DNA of 64,000 nt from Bdellovibrionia bacterium (GTDB lineage: Bacteria > Bdellovibrionota > Bdellovibrionia > Bdellovibrionales > JAGQZY01). The DNA lies in contig JAUHWH010000003.1 in assembly GCA_030424715.1 (NCBI GenBank), positions 132,148-196,147 on the forward strand, written 5' to 3'. The notes below the pieces were generated by a model. That model saw only the letters and a list, made by a program, of their open reading frames with translations, was not told where the DNA came from and did not search any database. Of the stretch, positions 1 to 7,781 are shown piece by piece; within the stretch, counting starts at the first letter, position 1; the number at the start of each line of letters is the position of its first letter. The position numbers were made by a program, and so were the translations under genes.

Positions 1-142
1 TGGCCTAAGACTAAAAAATAAAGCAACCACTGAGATCTCACGACCGCCCCTTCGGTGATGTTTTAAAGCCAATGGTGCATCATATCCAAGACTTTCTGGC
101 GACGCAACTTATGATAGCCTATAGCGGTTTGAGAGGTGAATC

Positions 143-1159
143 ATGGGACAAAGAACGCAAGATTATTTGCTGGAGTTAGAAAAATCGTTACAAGAACTGA
201 TATCGACCAGCTCCGGACGGCGCACCTTTTTGAAGGCCATGCCTCTGTTGCTGGCGGCCTGTGCCAGTACCCCAAAATCCCGCTACCGCGAGGGAGACAA
301 CTCGGGGCAAGCGGCTGCTCTCACTGTTAGTGAAGAAAAGCGCATGACTCAAGAAGTTCTACCGAAGATGCGTAAAGACTACCCGGAGTTAAAAGATCCT
401 GAGATGCAGCGCTATATCGCCAACCTCGGTCAAAAGATCGTACGAAAAAATAACCTGGCCGGAAAGCCCTACAATTATAGCTTTACGGTGGTCGATGTAA
501 ACTACATCAATGCTTTTGCTCTCCCCGCAGGAACTGTCTTTGTAACCACACCACTCATTGCCATGGCCGATTCCGAAGCTGAGCTGGCTGGCGTGATTGG
601 CCATGAGATCGGCCACGTCAAAGCCCGACACTCGGCCGAGAGGATGCATGTGGCGAAGCAGGCTCAAAAAAAGAGCTGGATGTACGCCCTCGGCGGGGGG
701 CTGGCTGGTGCCGCTCTGGGGCTGGGGATTGGTACGCTGGTGTGCCCTCCGAAAGATAAAAAGTGCCTCACTCAGGCCGCGACCTATGGCGGGGCTGCCG
801 GAGTCGGGGGCGGTCTGCTGATCCAGAAGTACGGATTTATGGCCAACTCGCGAGAAGACGAGATGGAGGCTGATCGTATTGGATTTCGCACCTCAACAAA
901 GGCTGGCTACCACAAAGATTATGTTGGCCGCTTCTATGCGAAGTTGTTAAAGATGGAGCAGCAAAGAAAGCAAGGCGCTGGTGTGATGGCTTCTTTTGCT
1001 GATGCATTGAGCACCCATCCTCCCAGTCGAGAACGGGTGGCTCAAATGAACGAAATGGCTCGGTCCAGCGGAAGTGCAGGACAAATCAACTCGAATCAGT
1101 TTGCCAGCATTCAGAATCGAGCTCAACAGATCGCCCGAAAACGGGGGGCCAAAATATAA
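143..1159 (+). CDS. Tat-type lipoprotein, M48 family zinc metalloprotease
   Basis: Membrane-anchored zinc endopeptidase of the M48 (BepA/LoiP-like) family, probably acting on envelope proteins. The zinc motif HEIGH is at residues 154-158, with the third ligand probably E242 in a MEAD motif. The N-terminus is unusual: a hydrophilic stretch of about 24 residues, then twin arginines R26-R27 followed by TFLK, a short hydrophobic run and a lipobox ending at C40, so it looks like a Tat-exported lipoprotein. A glycine-rich hydrophobic patch (184-226) interrupts the catalytic domain, as in many M48 proteins. The start is ATG at 143, preceded by GAGAGGTG (131-138). It lies 11 nt upstream of apt and may be cotranscribed with it. 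Family assignment is firm; the substrate is unknown. Confidence 0.9.
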   Translation: MGQRTQDYLLELEKSLQELISTSSGRRTFLKAMPLLLAACASTPKSRYREGDNSGQAAALTVSEEKRMTQEVLPKMRKDYPELKDPEMQRYIANLGQKIVRKNNLAGKPYNYSFTVVDVNYINAFALPAGTVFVTTPLIAMADSEAELAGVIGHEIGHVKARHSAERMHVAKQAQKKSWMYALGGGLAGAALGLGIGTLVCPPKDKKCLTQAATYGGAAGVGGGLLIQKYGFMANSREDEMEADRIGFRTSTKAGYHKDYVGRFYAKLLKMEQQRKQGAGVMASFADALSTHPPSRERVAQMNEMARSSGSAGQINSNQFASIQNRAQQIARKRGAKI

Positions 1160-1170
1160 AGGACGACAGT

Positions 1171-1683
1171 ATGTCATTAGAACATCATTTACGAGTGGTA
1201 CCCGACTTCCCCAAAGCGGGCGTGGACTTTCTTGATATTTCGCCACTGTTGGAGAGTCCCGAAAACTTAACAGCCTTGATTGAAGAATTGGCGGAAGCCA
1301 GTAAACAATTTGAATTTTCTAAAATCGTGGCCATTGAATCCCGCGGTTTTATTTTGGGCTCGGCTTTAGCACTTCGACTCAAAAAAGGCTTTGTCATGGT
1401 TCGTAAAAAGGGCAAGCTCCCTGGTGAAGTGGTCAGCATGACCTACGATCTTGAATATGGCACCGACACCATTGAAATGTTGCCAACCAGTCTCAATAGT
1501 GGAGAGAAGGTCCTGGTCTTAGATGATGTCCTTGCCACAGGCGGGACGGCTGCCGCCGCCTGCGATTTGGTGAAAAAAATTGGTGGACAGGTTACGGGTT
1601 GCCTTTTTATGGTTGAGCTCGATTTTCTAAAAGGACGCGATAAGATCGACCACCCCGTTCATTCACTGATTCACCGAGGTTAA
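1171..1683 (+). CDS. apt: Adenine phosphoribosyltransferase
   Basis: Purine salvage enzyme converting adenine and PRPP to AMP and pyrophosphate in the cytoplasm. The N-terminus (VVPDFPKAGVDFLDISPLL) and the ESRGFILG segment are typical of APRT. The PRPP-binding loop VLDDVLATGGTA follows at roughly residues 115-126. At 170 residues it is within the normal family range. The start ATG at 1171 follows AAAGGACG. It sits between the M48 protease gene (11-nt gap) and an FMN reductase gene (4-nt gap), so a small operon is likely, although the functions are not obviously connected. No missing catalytic element is visible. Confidence 0.95.
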   Translation: MSLEHHLRVVPDFPKAGVDFLDISPLLESPENLTALIEELAEASKQFEFSKIVAIESRGFILGSALALRLKKGFVMVRKKGKLPGEVVSMTYDLEYGTDTIEMLPTSLNSGEKVLVLDDVLATGGTAAAACDLVKKIGGQVTGCLFMVELDFLKGRDKIDHPVHSLIHRG

Positions 1684-1687
1684 TAAT

Positions 1688-2263
1688 ATGATTCACATTC
1701 TTGTTGGAACCAATCGAAAAGACTCTAGAAGCGCCGAATTGGCCGAAATCATTCGCCCCCTTTACGAAGCCCAAGGCCAGGCCATAAAAATTATGAACGT
1801 CGGTGATGTGGGCTTAGAAGAGCTCAACAACGAAAGCTACGGCGAGGGGCAAAAGCCAGCGAAGCTGCAAGCGGCTGTCGAAGAGCTATTGACCAGTGAT
1901 GGCTTAGTGGTGATCTGTCCAGAGTACAATGGCTCGATGCCAGGAGCCCTGAAGTACTTTATTGATCATTGGAAGTACCCAGACTCTTTTGAGTTTCGCC
2001 CGGTGGCCTTTATTGGTCTAGGGGGTATGTTCGGTGGCTTGCGTCCCGTGGAGCACCTCCAACAAGTTTTCGGTTATCGCAATAGCTTTATCTATCCAGA
2101 GCGGGTGTTCTTGCACAACGTCTGGGGCATTCTCAAAGAGGGTCAAATTGATCACGATATGAACAATCAGCTCCTCGAAAAGCAAGCCCAGGGCTTTTGT
2201 CGATTTATCAAGGCCCTAAAGTCTGAAAACCTCCACGCTGCTGGGCAGAGCCACCCAAAATAG
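1688..2263 (+). CDS. NADPH-dependent FMN reductase family protein
   Basis: Flavodoxin-fold oxidoreductase of the NADPH-dependent FMN reductase family (YieF/ArsH-like), expected to transfer electrons from NAD(P)H to a flavin or quinone. The N-terminal phosphate-binding stretch (GTNRKDSRSAEL) and the flavin-contacting segment with PEYNGSMPGALK near residue 78 are clear, followed by a glycine-rich GLGGMFGGLRP segment. The length of 191 residues is typical. It begins 4 nt after apt, suggesting translational coupling. The natural substrate cannot be told from sequence; quinone or chromate reduction are known activities in the family. Confidence 0.85.
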   Translation: MIHILVGTNRKDSRSAELAEIIRPLYEAQGQAIKIMNVGDVGLEELNNESYGEGQKPAKLQAAVEELLTSDGLVVICPEYNGSMPGALKYFIDHWKYPDSFEFRPVAFIGLGGMFGGLRPVEHLQQVFGYRNSFIYPERVFLHNVWGILKEGQIDHDMNNQLLEKQAQGFCRFIKALKSENLHAAGQSHPK

Positions 2264-2278
2264 GATAAACTTTGGGGT

Positions 2279-3055
2279 ATGAAAAAAATCCTACCTCTTG
2301 TTTTGCTATGTGTTTTTGTTGGTTGTACTTCTGATCAAACGATCAGTAAAAAGCCAACAGAGTTTAATAAAAAATTTCCAGTGGTGACCATCGAAACCTC
2401 GGGCGACCTTTATTACGAAGAGGGCGGCGGTAATGTGCAAATGGACCTCTTTGGGAACTGTGCACCAGGGCAATCGGTGATCTATCTTGAGGTTGATAAG
2501 AAAGCCGCACTTTCTCCCTGTAAAGATGGACGCTACCGTTTTTCCATGAACTTACCAGCTACTTTTTTTAGTAGTAAAAATGGCAAAATGCGCAGTCCTT
2601 CTTCTAAGTATGTCATGAAAGAGGTTTCGGCTTATCACAAAGGTCATAAAAAACTCAGTGCAACTTCTTATATTTTGATCAACAGGAAAAAGAAAGAAGT
2701 GAAGTCGGTGATCAACAAACAAGTGAAGTTTGAAAAGATCCCCACCGGCGAATACGAGCCCATCACGCAATACAACGCTTTTGGCAGCTGTGGTTCTGGA
2801 ACCCTATTGAAGCTCGATATCACTGCTCCGGATCGTTATGGTCATGAAGTTTCTAAATACGAAGAGAAAAAAGACTGCCAACAATCCGGCGGGTTCTATT
2901 TCTTAAGTCAGGTCCATGGCTACGCCAAATCGGGCACTAAGGTTTATCTTTTTGAAGATGTACCCAAGGCGAGCCCAAAAGGTCGCGCTCCGGCCAGTGC
3001 TGAAAAAGTAAAATACAAAAACCTTTTCAAGTGGTCGCTACCTATTAGCGAGTAG
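2279..3055 (+). CDS. Predicted lipoprotein of unknown function
   Basis: 258 residues with a lipoprotein signal peptide ending in the lipobox VGC at about residue 16, so probably anchored in a membrane and facing the periplasm. The mature part is lysine-rich and contains two similar blocks, each with a glycine-cysteine element (LFGNCAPGQS and AFGSCGSGT), which suggests a duplicated small beta domain held by disulfides. I recognise no named family. It follows the FMN reductase gene by 15 nt and could be the last gene of that operon. It ends 14 nt from the convergent gene at 3070-3564. Confidence 0.75.
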   Translation: MKKILPLVLLCVFVGCTSDQTISKKPTEFNKKFPVVTIETSGDLYYEEGGGNVQMDLFGNCAPGQSVIYLEVDKKAALSPCKDGRYRFSMNLPATFFSSKNGKMRSPSSKYVMKEVSAYHKGHKKLSATSYILINRKKKEVKSVINKQVKFEKIPTGEYEPITQYNAFGSCGSGTLLKLDITAPDRYGHEVSKYEEKKDCQQSGGFYFLSQVHGYAKSGTKVYLFEDVPKASPKGRAPASAEKVKYKNLFKWSLPISE

Positions 3056-3069
3056 CGAAATTAAGCTCA

Positions 3070-3564
3070 TCACTTCATTTCAGTGTAAATCAGCTCCATG
3101 CCATTGTTGGCATTGACCACAGCTTTGTCTTTATTAAAGGTCAAGCGACCAAAAGGAAGATCTGTGATTGATAACGAGCTGTCACTGCGCTCAATTTGGT
3201 GCTCGCTCATTTTAGCAATCTTAAACCCACCATCCATAGTGCTATCAACGTAGCTGACATAGGATCCTGATCCGTCAGCCTTTAAACTGGCAGCATGGAC
3301 GGGGATAAACAGCTCCGTGGCCGCCAAGGGACGAATAGGAGCGACAAAGGAGATTTGAAACGCCTGTACGGCTTTGTTGGTCTTGCTATCTTTGAACCAA
3401 GTGATGGTGCGACAGTCTGGCGTTGCTAAGTCAGAACGGCAAAAGACTTTAAAAGTCGTTGGTTCGTGGTTCTGGAAAAAGTCGTCGACAGTTTTTTGGT
3501 CAAAACTATCGGCGAAGCCGAGCGAGGACGTTAGACTTAAAACAATGGTTAATAAAATGATCAT
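3070..3564 (-). CDS. Small exported protein of unknown function
   Basis: 164 residues with an N-terminal signal peptide (cleavage plausible after GFA, near residue 18). No lipobox is seen. The mature part has two cysteines close together (CRSDLATPDC), is rich in beta-type sequence, and looks like a compact periplasmic domain. The start ATG at 3564 is preceded on the minus strand by GGGAG. It is convergent with the lipoprotein gene at 2279-3055. I do not recognise the family. Confidence 0.7.
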   Translation of the reverse strand: MIILLTIVLSLTSSLGFADSFDQKTVDDFFQNHEPTTFKVFCRSDLATPDCRTITWFKDSKTNKAVQAFQISFVAPIRPLAATELFIPVHAASLKADGSGSYVSYVDSTMDGGFKIAKMSEHQIERSDSSLSITDLPFGRLTFNKDKAVVNANNGMELIYTEMK

Positions 3565-3600
3565 GGATTCTCCCGTTTTAAGATAGAATACCGTTCTAGC

Positions 3601-3619
3601 ACGAGGCAGCCTCGTTTTT
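3601..3619 (+). terminator. Short hairpin with T run
   Basis: A perfect 6-bp stem (ACGAGG/CCTCGT) with a 3-nt loop is followed by four further T residues. It has the form of a Rho-independent terminator on the plus strand, yet no plus-strand gene lies just upstream. It may instead be a leader hairpin for the minus-strand gene at 3564, or stop antisense transcription. Confidence 0.4.
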
Positions 3620-3659
3620 AGAGTATTGAAAAAATATTGTAGAAAATACTAGTCCGCAC

Positions 3660-3830
3660 TTGTCTCTTTTATAAACTTTTTCCAGAACACGGGTTGTAAC
3701 ACCCATAGCAGAATCAAATGAACCAGCATAAACGACCTATGGGATGGGCTAATGACCTAAAAAACTGGCAATATCAAAGACTTCAGTAAGGGGCTGGATA
3801 GAGTTTAGACAGCCCTATCTTTTTTTCAGG
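3660..3830 (+). ncRNA. Candidate structured RNA ending in a terminator
   Basis: This is the core of the 316-nt gene-free gap between 3564 and 3881. CCCATAG (3702-3708) can pair with CTATGGG (3737-3743), and a small GGGT/ACCC hairpin sits just before it. The segment ends in a terminator-like element: GGGCTG (3791-3796) pairs with CAGCCC (3810-3815), then TATCTTTTTTT. A weak TATAAA box is at 3670-3675. No open frame of note is present. A small RNA or a leader element for the gene at 3881 would both fit. It does not match any riboswitch consensus I know. Confidence 0.3.
3791..3827 (+). terminator. Rho-independent terminator candidate
   Basis: A 6-bp GC-rich stem (GGGCTG/CAGCCC) with a 13-nt loop is followed by a T-rich run. 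An alternative GATA/TATC pairing overlaps it, so two exclusive folds are possible. It lies 54 nt before the next plus-strand gene. Confidence 0.5.
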
Positions 3831-3880
3831 CCTTCGCCCCTTTCAGAGGCTTCGCCTGAGATTCAGGGTATCCTGTCGAT

Positions 3881-5134
3881 ATGTTTTCCTTCTTATCACT
3901 CTTGGTCACCGCCACCTTGGGCCTCGCCCAGTCTCCATTGCCACACTATATGATGTTGCAGCCGGCGTTTCATCGTGACAGACCAGGACCTCAAAATCTC
4001 TGCCGTGAAATTTTCCAAATACCCTCTTACGACCTTATAAAAGTAGAAGAGAGCTGGGATTCTCAATATCAGCGGGGAGCCCAGGTCATTGGTCGCCACA
4101 AGGCCACGGAACGCGCTTCGGCTGTGACGGACTTGGTAGAGTTAACCTTGCGTGACTGGAAAGCGTCGGGGCACTATTCCAATGCAAAGATCGATTATTT
4201 ACGGCGCAAGGAAGCGGCCCTATCTCCCGAGCGAACCTCCTACCACTTTTTTAGTGCCGAAGGTAAAAATCTACCCATAAGGATATACGATGGCAGTGTT
4301 CGGCCGCTCTTAATGGGGATTCAGTGGTCGGGGATCCATGCTCGAGATCCCCGAACCCCCATTGAGAAAATTTACAATTATCGCTTTCCGGAGCGAGACC
4401 TTATGGAACACAGTCAAATCTGGGAGCTGGGTCTTTTAAGTGCCCCCCAATTTTTCTCGGGTGGTGTCGAAGCCATTTTCCATCGCTTGGCTTTAATTTT
4501 AGATAAGCACTACAACACGCATTTGATGGGCACATTTGGGGAGTCCAGTAATCTTGCGGAAGGCCGATTTGGTATCTACGGAGTGTCTAGGGAAGCTCTG
4601 GTGCCGCGATACGAAGAGTTGGGTTTCACAAGAGTTACTGATGCAAAGACTATGAAGCCGGTGGTTTTTGATGACGGTATGGTGCTGATTCGCATGAGTG
4701 GTGAAACCCTCCTTAAGAATTTTATCAACCAACAGGCCATGCCGAGCACTGCCAACTCACGCTATGTTCGTACCTCCGAAGGAGAGAGAACCGATCTCCT
4801 TCGGTTGCAGAGAAACCAATGGCTTCGTAAACGTTACATCCCCAATATGACCCTGAAAAGAGCGATCGATGAGTATTTATGGCTGTATCGGTACCTGCAA
4901 GAGATTAGCGCCATGCCGAAGGGCTCCCTTGCAACTGAAAAAGAGTGGCGACACTTTGTGGAGTCGTCCTACATCCTCTGGCAGTCAGTCCCAGAAGGCT
5001 TTTTGCCCTACGGGCGCTGGTACGAGACGCTTTCAGAAATACAAGCTCTGCTGTCGATCACAGCAAAAAACGTCGATATGGAGAATGTCTTTCACGTCCT
5101 TCATCTGCCGGAGTATCTAGGGCCTAGAAGGTAA
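3881..5134 (+). CDS. Exported protein of unknown function, possible acyltransferase-like fold
   Basis: 417 residues with a short signal peptide (hydrophobic to about residue 17, then SPLPHY). No lipobox. The middle, about residues 200-270, contains an EGRFGIYGVSREALVPRYEELGF stretch that resembles the end of an acyltransferase (GNAT-type) fold, where a tyrosine and the ELGF turn are common; this is only a visual impression. The C-terminal third is helical and rich in tryptophan and tyrosine. The gene ends inside the convergent hemB gene (11-nt overlap, 5124-5134). The start ATG at 3881 lacks a strong ribosome-binding site. Function not assigned. Confidence 0.65.
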   Translation: MFSFLSLLVTATLGLAQSPLPHYMMLQPAFHRDRPGPQNLCREIFQIPSYDLIKVEESWDSQYQRGAQVIGRHKATERASAVTDLVELTLRDWKASGHYSNAKIDYLRRKEAALSPERTSYHFFSAEGKNLPIRIYDGSVRPLLMGIQWSGIHARDPRTPIEKIYNYRFPERDLMEHSQIWELGLLSAPQFFSGGVEAIFHRLALILDKHYNTHLMGTFGESSNLAEGRFGIYGVSREALVPRYEELGFTRVTDAKTMKPVVFDDGMVLIRMSGETLLKNFINQQAMPSTANSRYVRTSEGERTDLLRLQRNQWLRKRYIPNMTLKRAIDEYLWLYRYLQEISAMPKGSLATEKEWRHFVESSYILWQSVPEGFLPYGRWYETLSEIQALLSITAKNVDMENVFHVLHLPEYLGPRR

Positions 5135-6092
5135 AGTCATCCAGTGCATGATAGGTGAAAATGATGTCGGCGCCGGCTCTTTTAATGCTGAGTAGTTTTT
5201 CGCCGACGGCTTTGGCTTCATCTAGCCATCCTTGCTGAGCGGCAGCCTTGATCATGGCGTATTCGCCGCTGACATTGTAGGCGGCGATAGGCAATTGGCT
5301 ATGAGCCTTCAGATCAGAAATCACATCAAGGTAAGCCAGAGCGGGTTTCACCATGAGGATGTCGGCCCCCTCGGCTTCATCGGCTTCACACTCTAGTAAT
5401 GCCTCGCGCTTGCTGCCAGGGCTCATTTGGTAGGTCTTTTTGTCGCCGGCTTTGGGAGCCGAGTCCAAAGCTTCACGGAAGGGGCCATAAAAAGCCGAAG
5501 CGTATTTGGCCGTGTAAGATAAGATTTGGGTTTCGTGAAAATGATTGGCGTCAAGATTCTCCCGCATGGCCAACACGCGACCATCCATCATATCTGACGG
5601 GGCTACGATGTCAGCACCTGAACTGGCATGCAGGACAGCCATTTTCGCTAAAATTTTCACGGTTTCATCATTCAAGATTTTACCGCCTTTGACCAAGCCG
5701 TCGTGCCCGTCACTGGAGTAGGGGTCGAGAGCGACATCGGTAATCACCACGAGCTCCGGAAAGCGCTTTTTGATCTCTTTAACGGCACGGCAATTGAGGT
5801 TACCGGGGTTTAGAGCTTCATAAGCATCGGGCGTTTTTAATGAGTCTTCTAAGGCGGGGAACAAAGCAATGGCCTGAACGCCTTTTTGTAAGGTTTGCTC
5901 ACAAATCGTTAAGACTTCATCAATCGACCAGCGGTACTGACCTGGCATCGAAGAAATCGCCTGTTTTTGCTTCGTCCCCTCCACAACAAAAAGAGGATAA
6001 ACCAGATCTTTGGGGTCGATGGAGGCCTCAGCGCGCCAGTGGCGAGAGAGAGAGTTTTTCCGATTGCGGCGGGGGCGTTTCAATAGTCTCAT
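5124..6092 (-). CDS. hemB: Porphobilinogen synthase (delta-aminolevulinic acid dehydratase)
   Basis: Condenses two 5-aminolevulinate molecules to porphobilinogen in haem biosynthesis. The two active-site lysines are visible: K196 in YTAKYAS and the Schiff-base lysine K249 in LMVKPAL. The metal loop reads DVALDPYSSDGHDG (119-132). The positions that are cysteines in zinc enzymes are A121, D123 and D131 here, so this is the aspartate-rich, magnesium-type enzyme rather than the zinc type. At 322 residues it is full length. Its start overlaps the stop of the upstream DUF1232 gene by 4 nt (ATGA), so the two are probably translationally coupled. Its 3' end overlaps the convergent gene by 11 nt. Confidence 0.96.
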   Translation of the reverse strand: MRLLKRPRRNRKNSLSRHWRAEASIDPKDLVYPLFVVEGTKQKQAISSMPGQYRWSIDEVLTICEQTLQKGVQAIALFPALEDSLKTPDAYEALNPGNLNCRAVKEIKKRFPELVVITDVALDPYSSDGHDGLVKGGKILNDETVKILAKMAVLHASSGADIVAPSDMMDGRVLAMRENLDANHFHETQILSYTAKYASAFYGPFREALDSAPKAGDKKTYQMSPGSKREALLECEADEAEGADILMVKPALAYLDVISDLKAHSQLPIAAYNVSGEYAMIKAAAQQGWLDEAKAVGEKLLSIKRAGADIIFTYHALDDFTF

Positions 6093-6397
6093 TTCAGATC
6101 CTCACTTTTGACAACCAAACCATGCTTCAAGCGACACTCATCGAGATGCTTTTTACCCACTCCACTAGCCGTCATGAGGGCGGCCATCAACACGGAAACA
6201 TCGTCAGCAAAACCACCGGGTAAAAAATCGGGGATAGCGTCCAAGGGCGATAGAAAATAGACAAGAGAGCCAAAAATAACGCCTTTGTGAACCAACGACA
6301 AGTCGGGGTCTTTTAAGGTCAAAAATGCGGCCTCAGCGACAGCCACAACCTCTTTACCAGCCCTTTGTCCGTGCTGTTTGATCTTTTTCCACTGCAT
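6089..6397 (-). CDS. DUF1232 (YkvA-like) small membrane protein
   Basis: 102 residues with the DUF1232 signature YFLSPLDAIPDFLPGGFADD near residues 47-66, embedded in hydrophobic segments. Proteins of this family are small and membrane-associated, with no established biochemical role. It overlaps hemB by 4 nt and is its immediate upstream partner on the minus strand. The ribosome-binding site is weak. Confidence 0.85.
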   Translation of the reverse strand: MQWKKIKQHGQRAGKEVVAVAEAAFLTLKDPDLSLVHKGVIFGSLVYFLSPLDAIPDFLPGGFADDVSVLMAALMTASGVGKKHLDECRLKHGLVVKSEDLK

Positions 6398-6446
6398 GTC
6401 TCTACACCTATCAATATTATGGTTCGAAGGTAGGGGACGACTTTGC

Positions 6447-6476
6447 TTGACTCAAGGATAAAGAGTAAACTAAAAA
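6447..6476 (+). promoter_or_regulatory. Possible promoter of the ion-transport operon
   Basis: TTGACT at 6447-6452 and TAAAAA at 6471-6476, 18 nt apart, lie just before the start codon at 6489, which has its own AAGGA ribosome site. The -10 match is poor, so this is tentative. Confidence 0.3.
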
Positions 6477-6488
6477 CAAGGACGCACC

Positions 6489-7781
6489 ATGACAAGCACC
6501 ACTATCCTGACGTTATTATTGGTTTTTAGTTTCGCCATCGGCCGGTTTCTCCGGCGCTTTGATACCCCTCATTTTGTATTCTCAGGGATGATCTATTTGG
6601 TCTTTGGCCTGTTGCTGGGGTCGACTCTTGGGTTCGGACTTCTTACCGAAGAAATTCTTTACAAACTAGAGCCCATGACTGATTTGCTGACGGGAATCGC
6701 AGGCTTTTTACTCGGTTTGCGCGTTCGTGTACTAATGCAAAACAAACGAAGCTTTCTTAGTGGAACTCTAACTGCCACAGCCAGCTTTGTCTTTACCGCC
6801 ATTGCCCTCTTCTTTTTGGCGCCCTTTGTCGTCAATTTTGCCGATATCACTTTAAATTTATCTCCACTCAAGGGGATCGCGATTGGTGACAATGTGGTGT
6901 TGGCCTTTCTCAATCTCTCCGAAGTCAACAGGCACCAATTGTGGTTTGCTTTGGGTGCCGGGGCCACCGCTTGCTCTATCTCATTACTCAGTCTCGGGAC
7001 GGTTTCTAAATTTAACAAAAATTCATCGGAGATCACTCGAGTGCTTAGTATTATTGCCCCGACCGGGCAATTGGTGGCTGTGTCGTTCTTGGGTGTCTTT
7101 TTGGCCTTGGCTCGAGCCGATACTTCGTCGTCGACACTGCAGATTTCCATGGGCACTTGGTTTGTGGTGGTTTTGCTTTCAGGGCTTCTTTGTGGCCTCC
7201 TGTTTTCTCTTTTTATCGGGCGCCAGTCTGATGAAAAAAGAATTCTGCTGGCGGCTTTAGGTGCTATTATTTTCGCCGCCGGACTGGGTACGCTGTTAAA
7301 TGTATCCGCCCTTTTTGTGTGCTTTATCACTGGGCTGACCATCAGTGTCTTTTCCAGTTATGCTCCAATACTCAAAGAAAGCCTGATCCGCTTGGAGGAG
7401 CCTGTATTTGTCCTTCTTCTGGTCATTGGCGGAGCCTTCTGGAAGCCTGCTTTAAATAGCGGTTGGCTGCTTCCTGTGGCCTATTTTGCGGTGCGAGCTG
7501 TTGTGTTTTCAGGATTGGCACAAGTCATTCATAAACAAATCACCAACCGCCAACTGACACGCCTGGGACAAGGACTTTTAGGACAAGATCTCATAGCTGT
7601 GGCAGTGGCCTTGTCTTTGTCAAAACAGTTCCCAACCCTGGCTCAGCTTTTTCTGACCACGGTTTTAGGAAGTATTTTTTTTAACGACATTGTGGCGAAT
7701 TCTTTACTGAAAAAGGTCATTTTAGATAACGAACAAGCCATCGAAGCCGAACCCATTATTATCGAGGACGAACCATCATGA
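6489..7781 (+). CDS. CPA-type monovalent cation:proton antiporter
   Basis: 430-residue polytopic membrane protein with about 12 hydrophobic segments and a short acidic cytoplasmic tail. The repeated glycine/proline-rich helices and the arrangement of segments resemble the Na+/H+ exchanger (CPA2) superfamily. No C-terminal TrkA-type domain is attached; a two-domain TrkA protein is instead encoded by the next gene, which overlaps it by 4 nt (ATGA). This suggests that the antiporter may be gated by, or co-expressed with, the NAD-binding regulator. Transported ion unknown; K+ is likely from context. First gene of a five-gene block running to 15519. Confidence 0.8.
   Translation: MTSTTILTLLLVFSFAIGRFLRRFDTPHFVFSGMIYLVFGLLLGSTLGFGLLTEEILYKLEPMTDLLTGIAGFLLGLRVRVLMQNKRSFLSGTLTATASFVFTAIALFFLAPFVVNFADITLNLSPLKGIAIGDNVVLAFLNLSEVNRHQLWFALGAGATACSISLLSLGTVSKFNKNSSEITRVLSIIAPTGQLVAVSFLGVFLALARADTSSSTLQISMGTWFVVVLLSGLLCGLLFSLFIGRQSDEKRILLAALGAIIFAAGLGTLLNVSALFVCFITGLTISVFSSYAPILKESLIRLEEPVFVLLLVIGGAFWKPALNSGWLLPVAYFAVRAVVFSGLAQVIHKQITNRQLTRLGQGLLGQDLIAVAVALSLSKQFPTLAQLFLTTVLGSIFFNDIVANSLLKKVILDNEQAIEAEPIIIEDEPS

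Noticed and set aside
1-142. Promoter TATGAT (110-115) for the M48 gene
   Set aside because: The -10-like box has no acceptable -35 partner; not strong enough to list.
6659-7342. 227-codon minus-strand frame
   Set aside because: Antisense to the antiporter gene, with Lys/Pro-rich sequence typical of reversed membrane codons.
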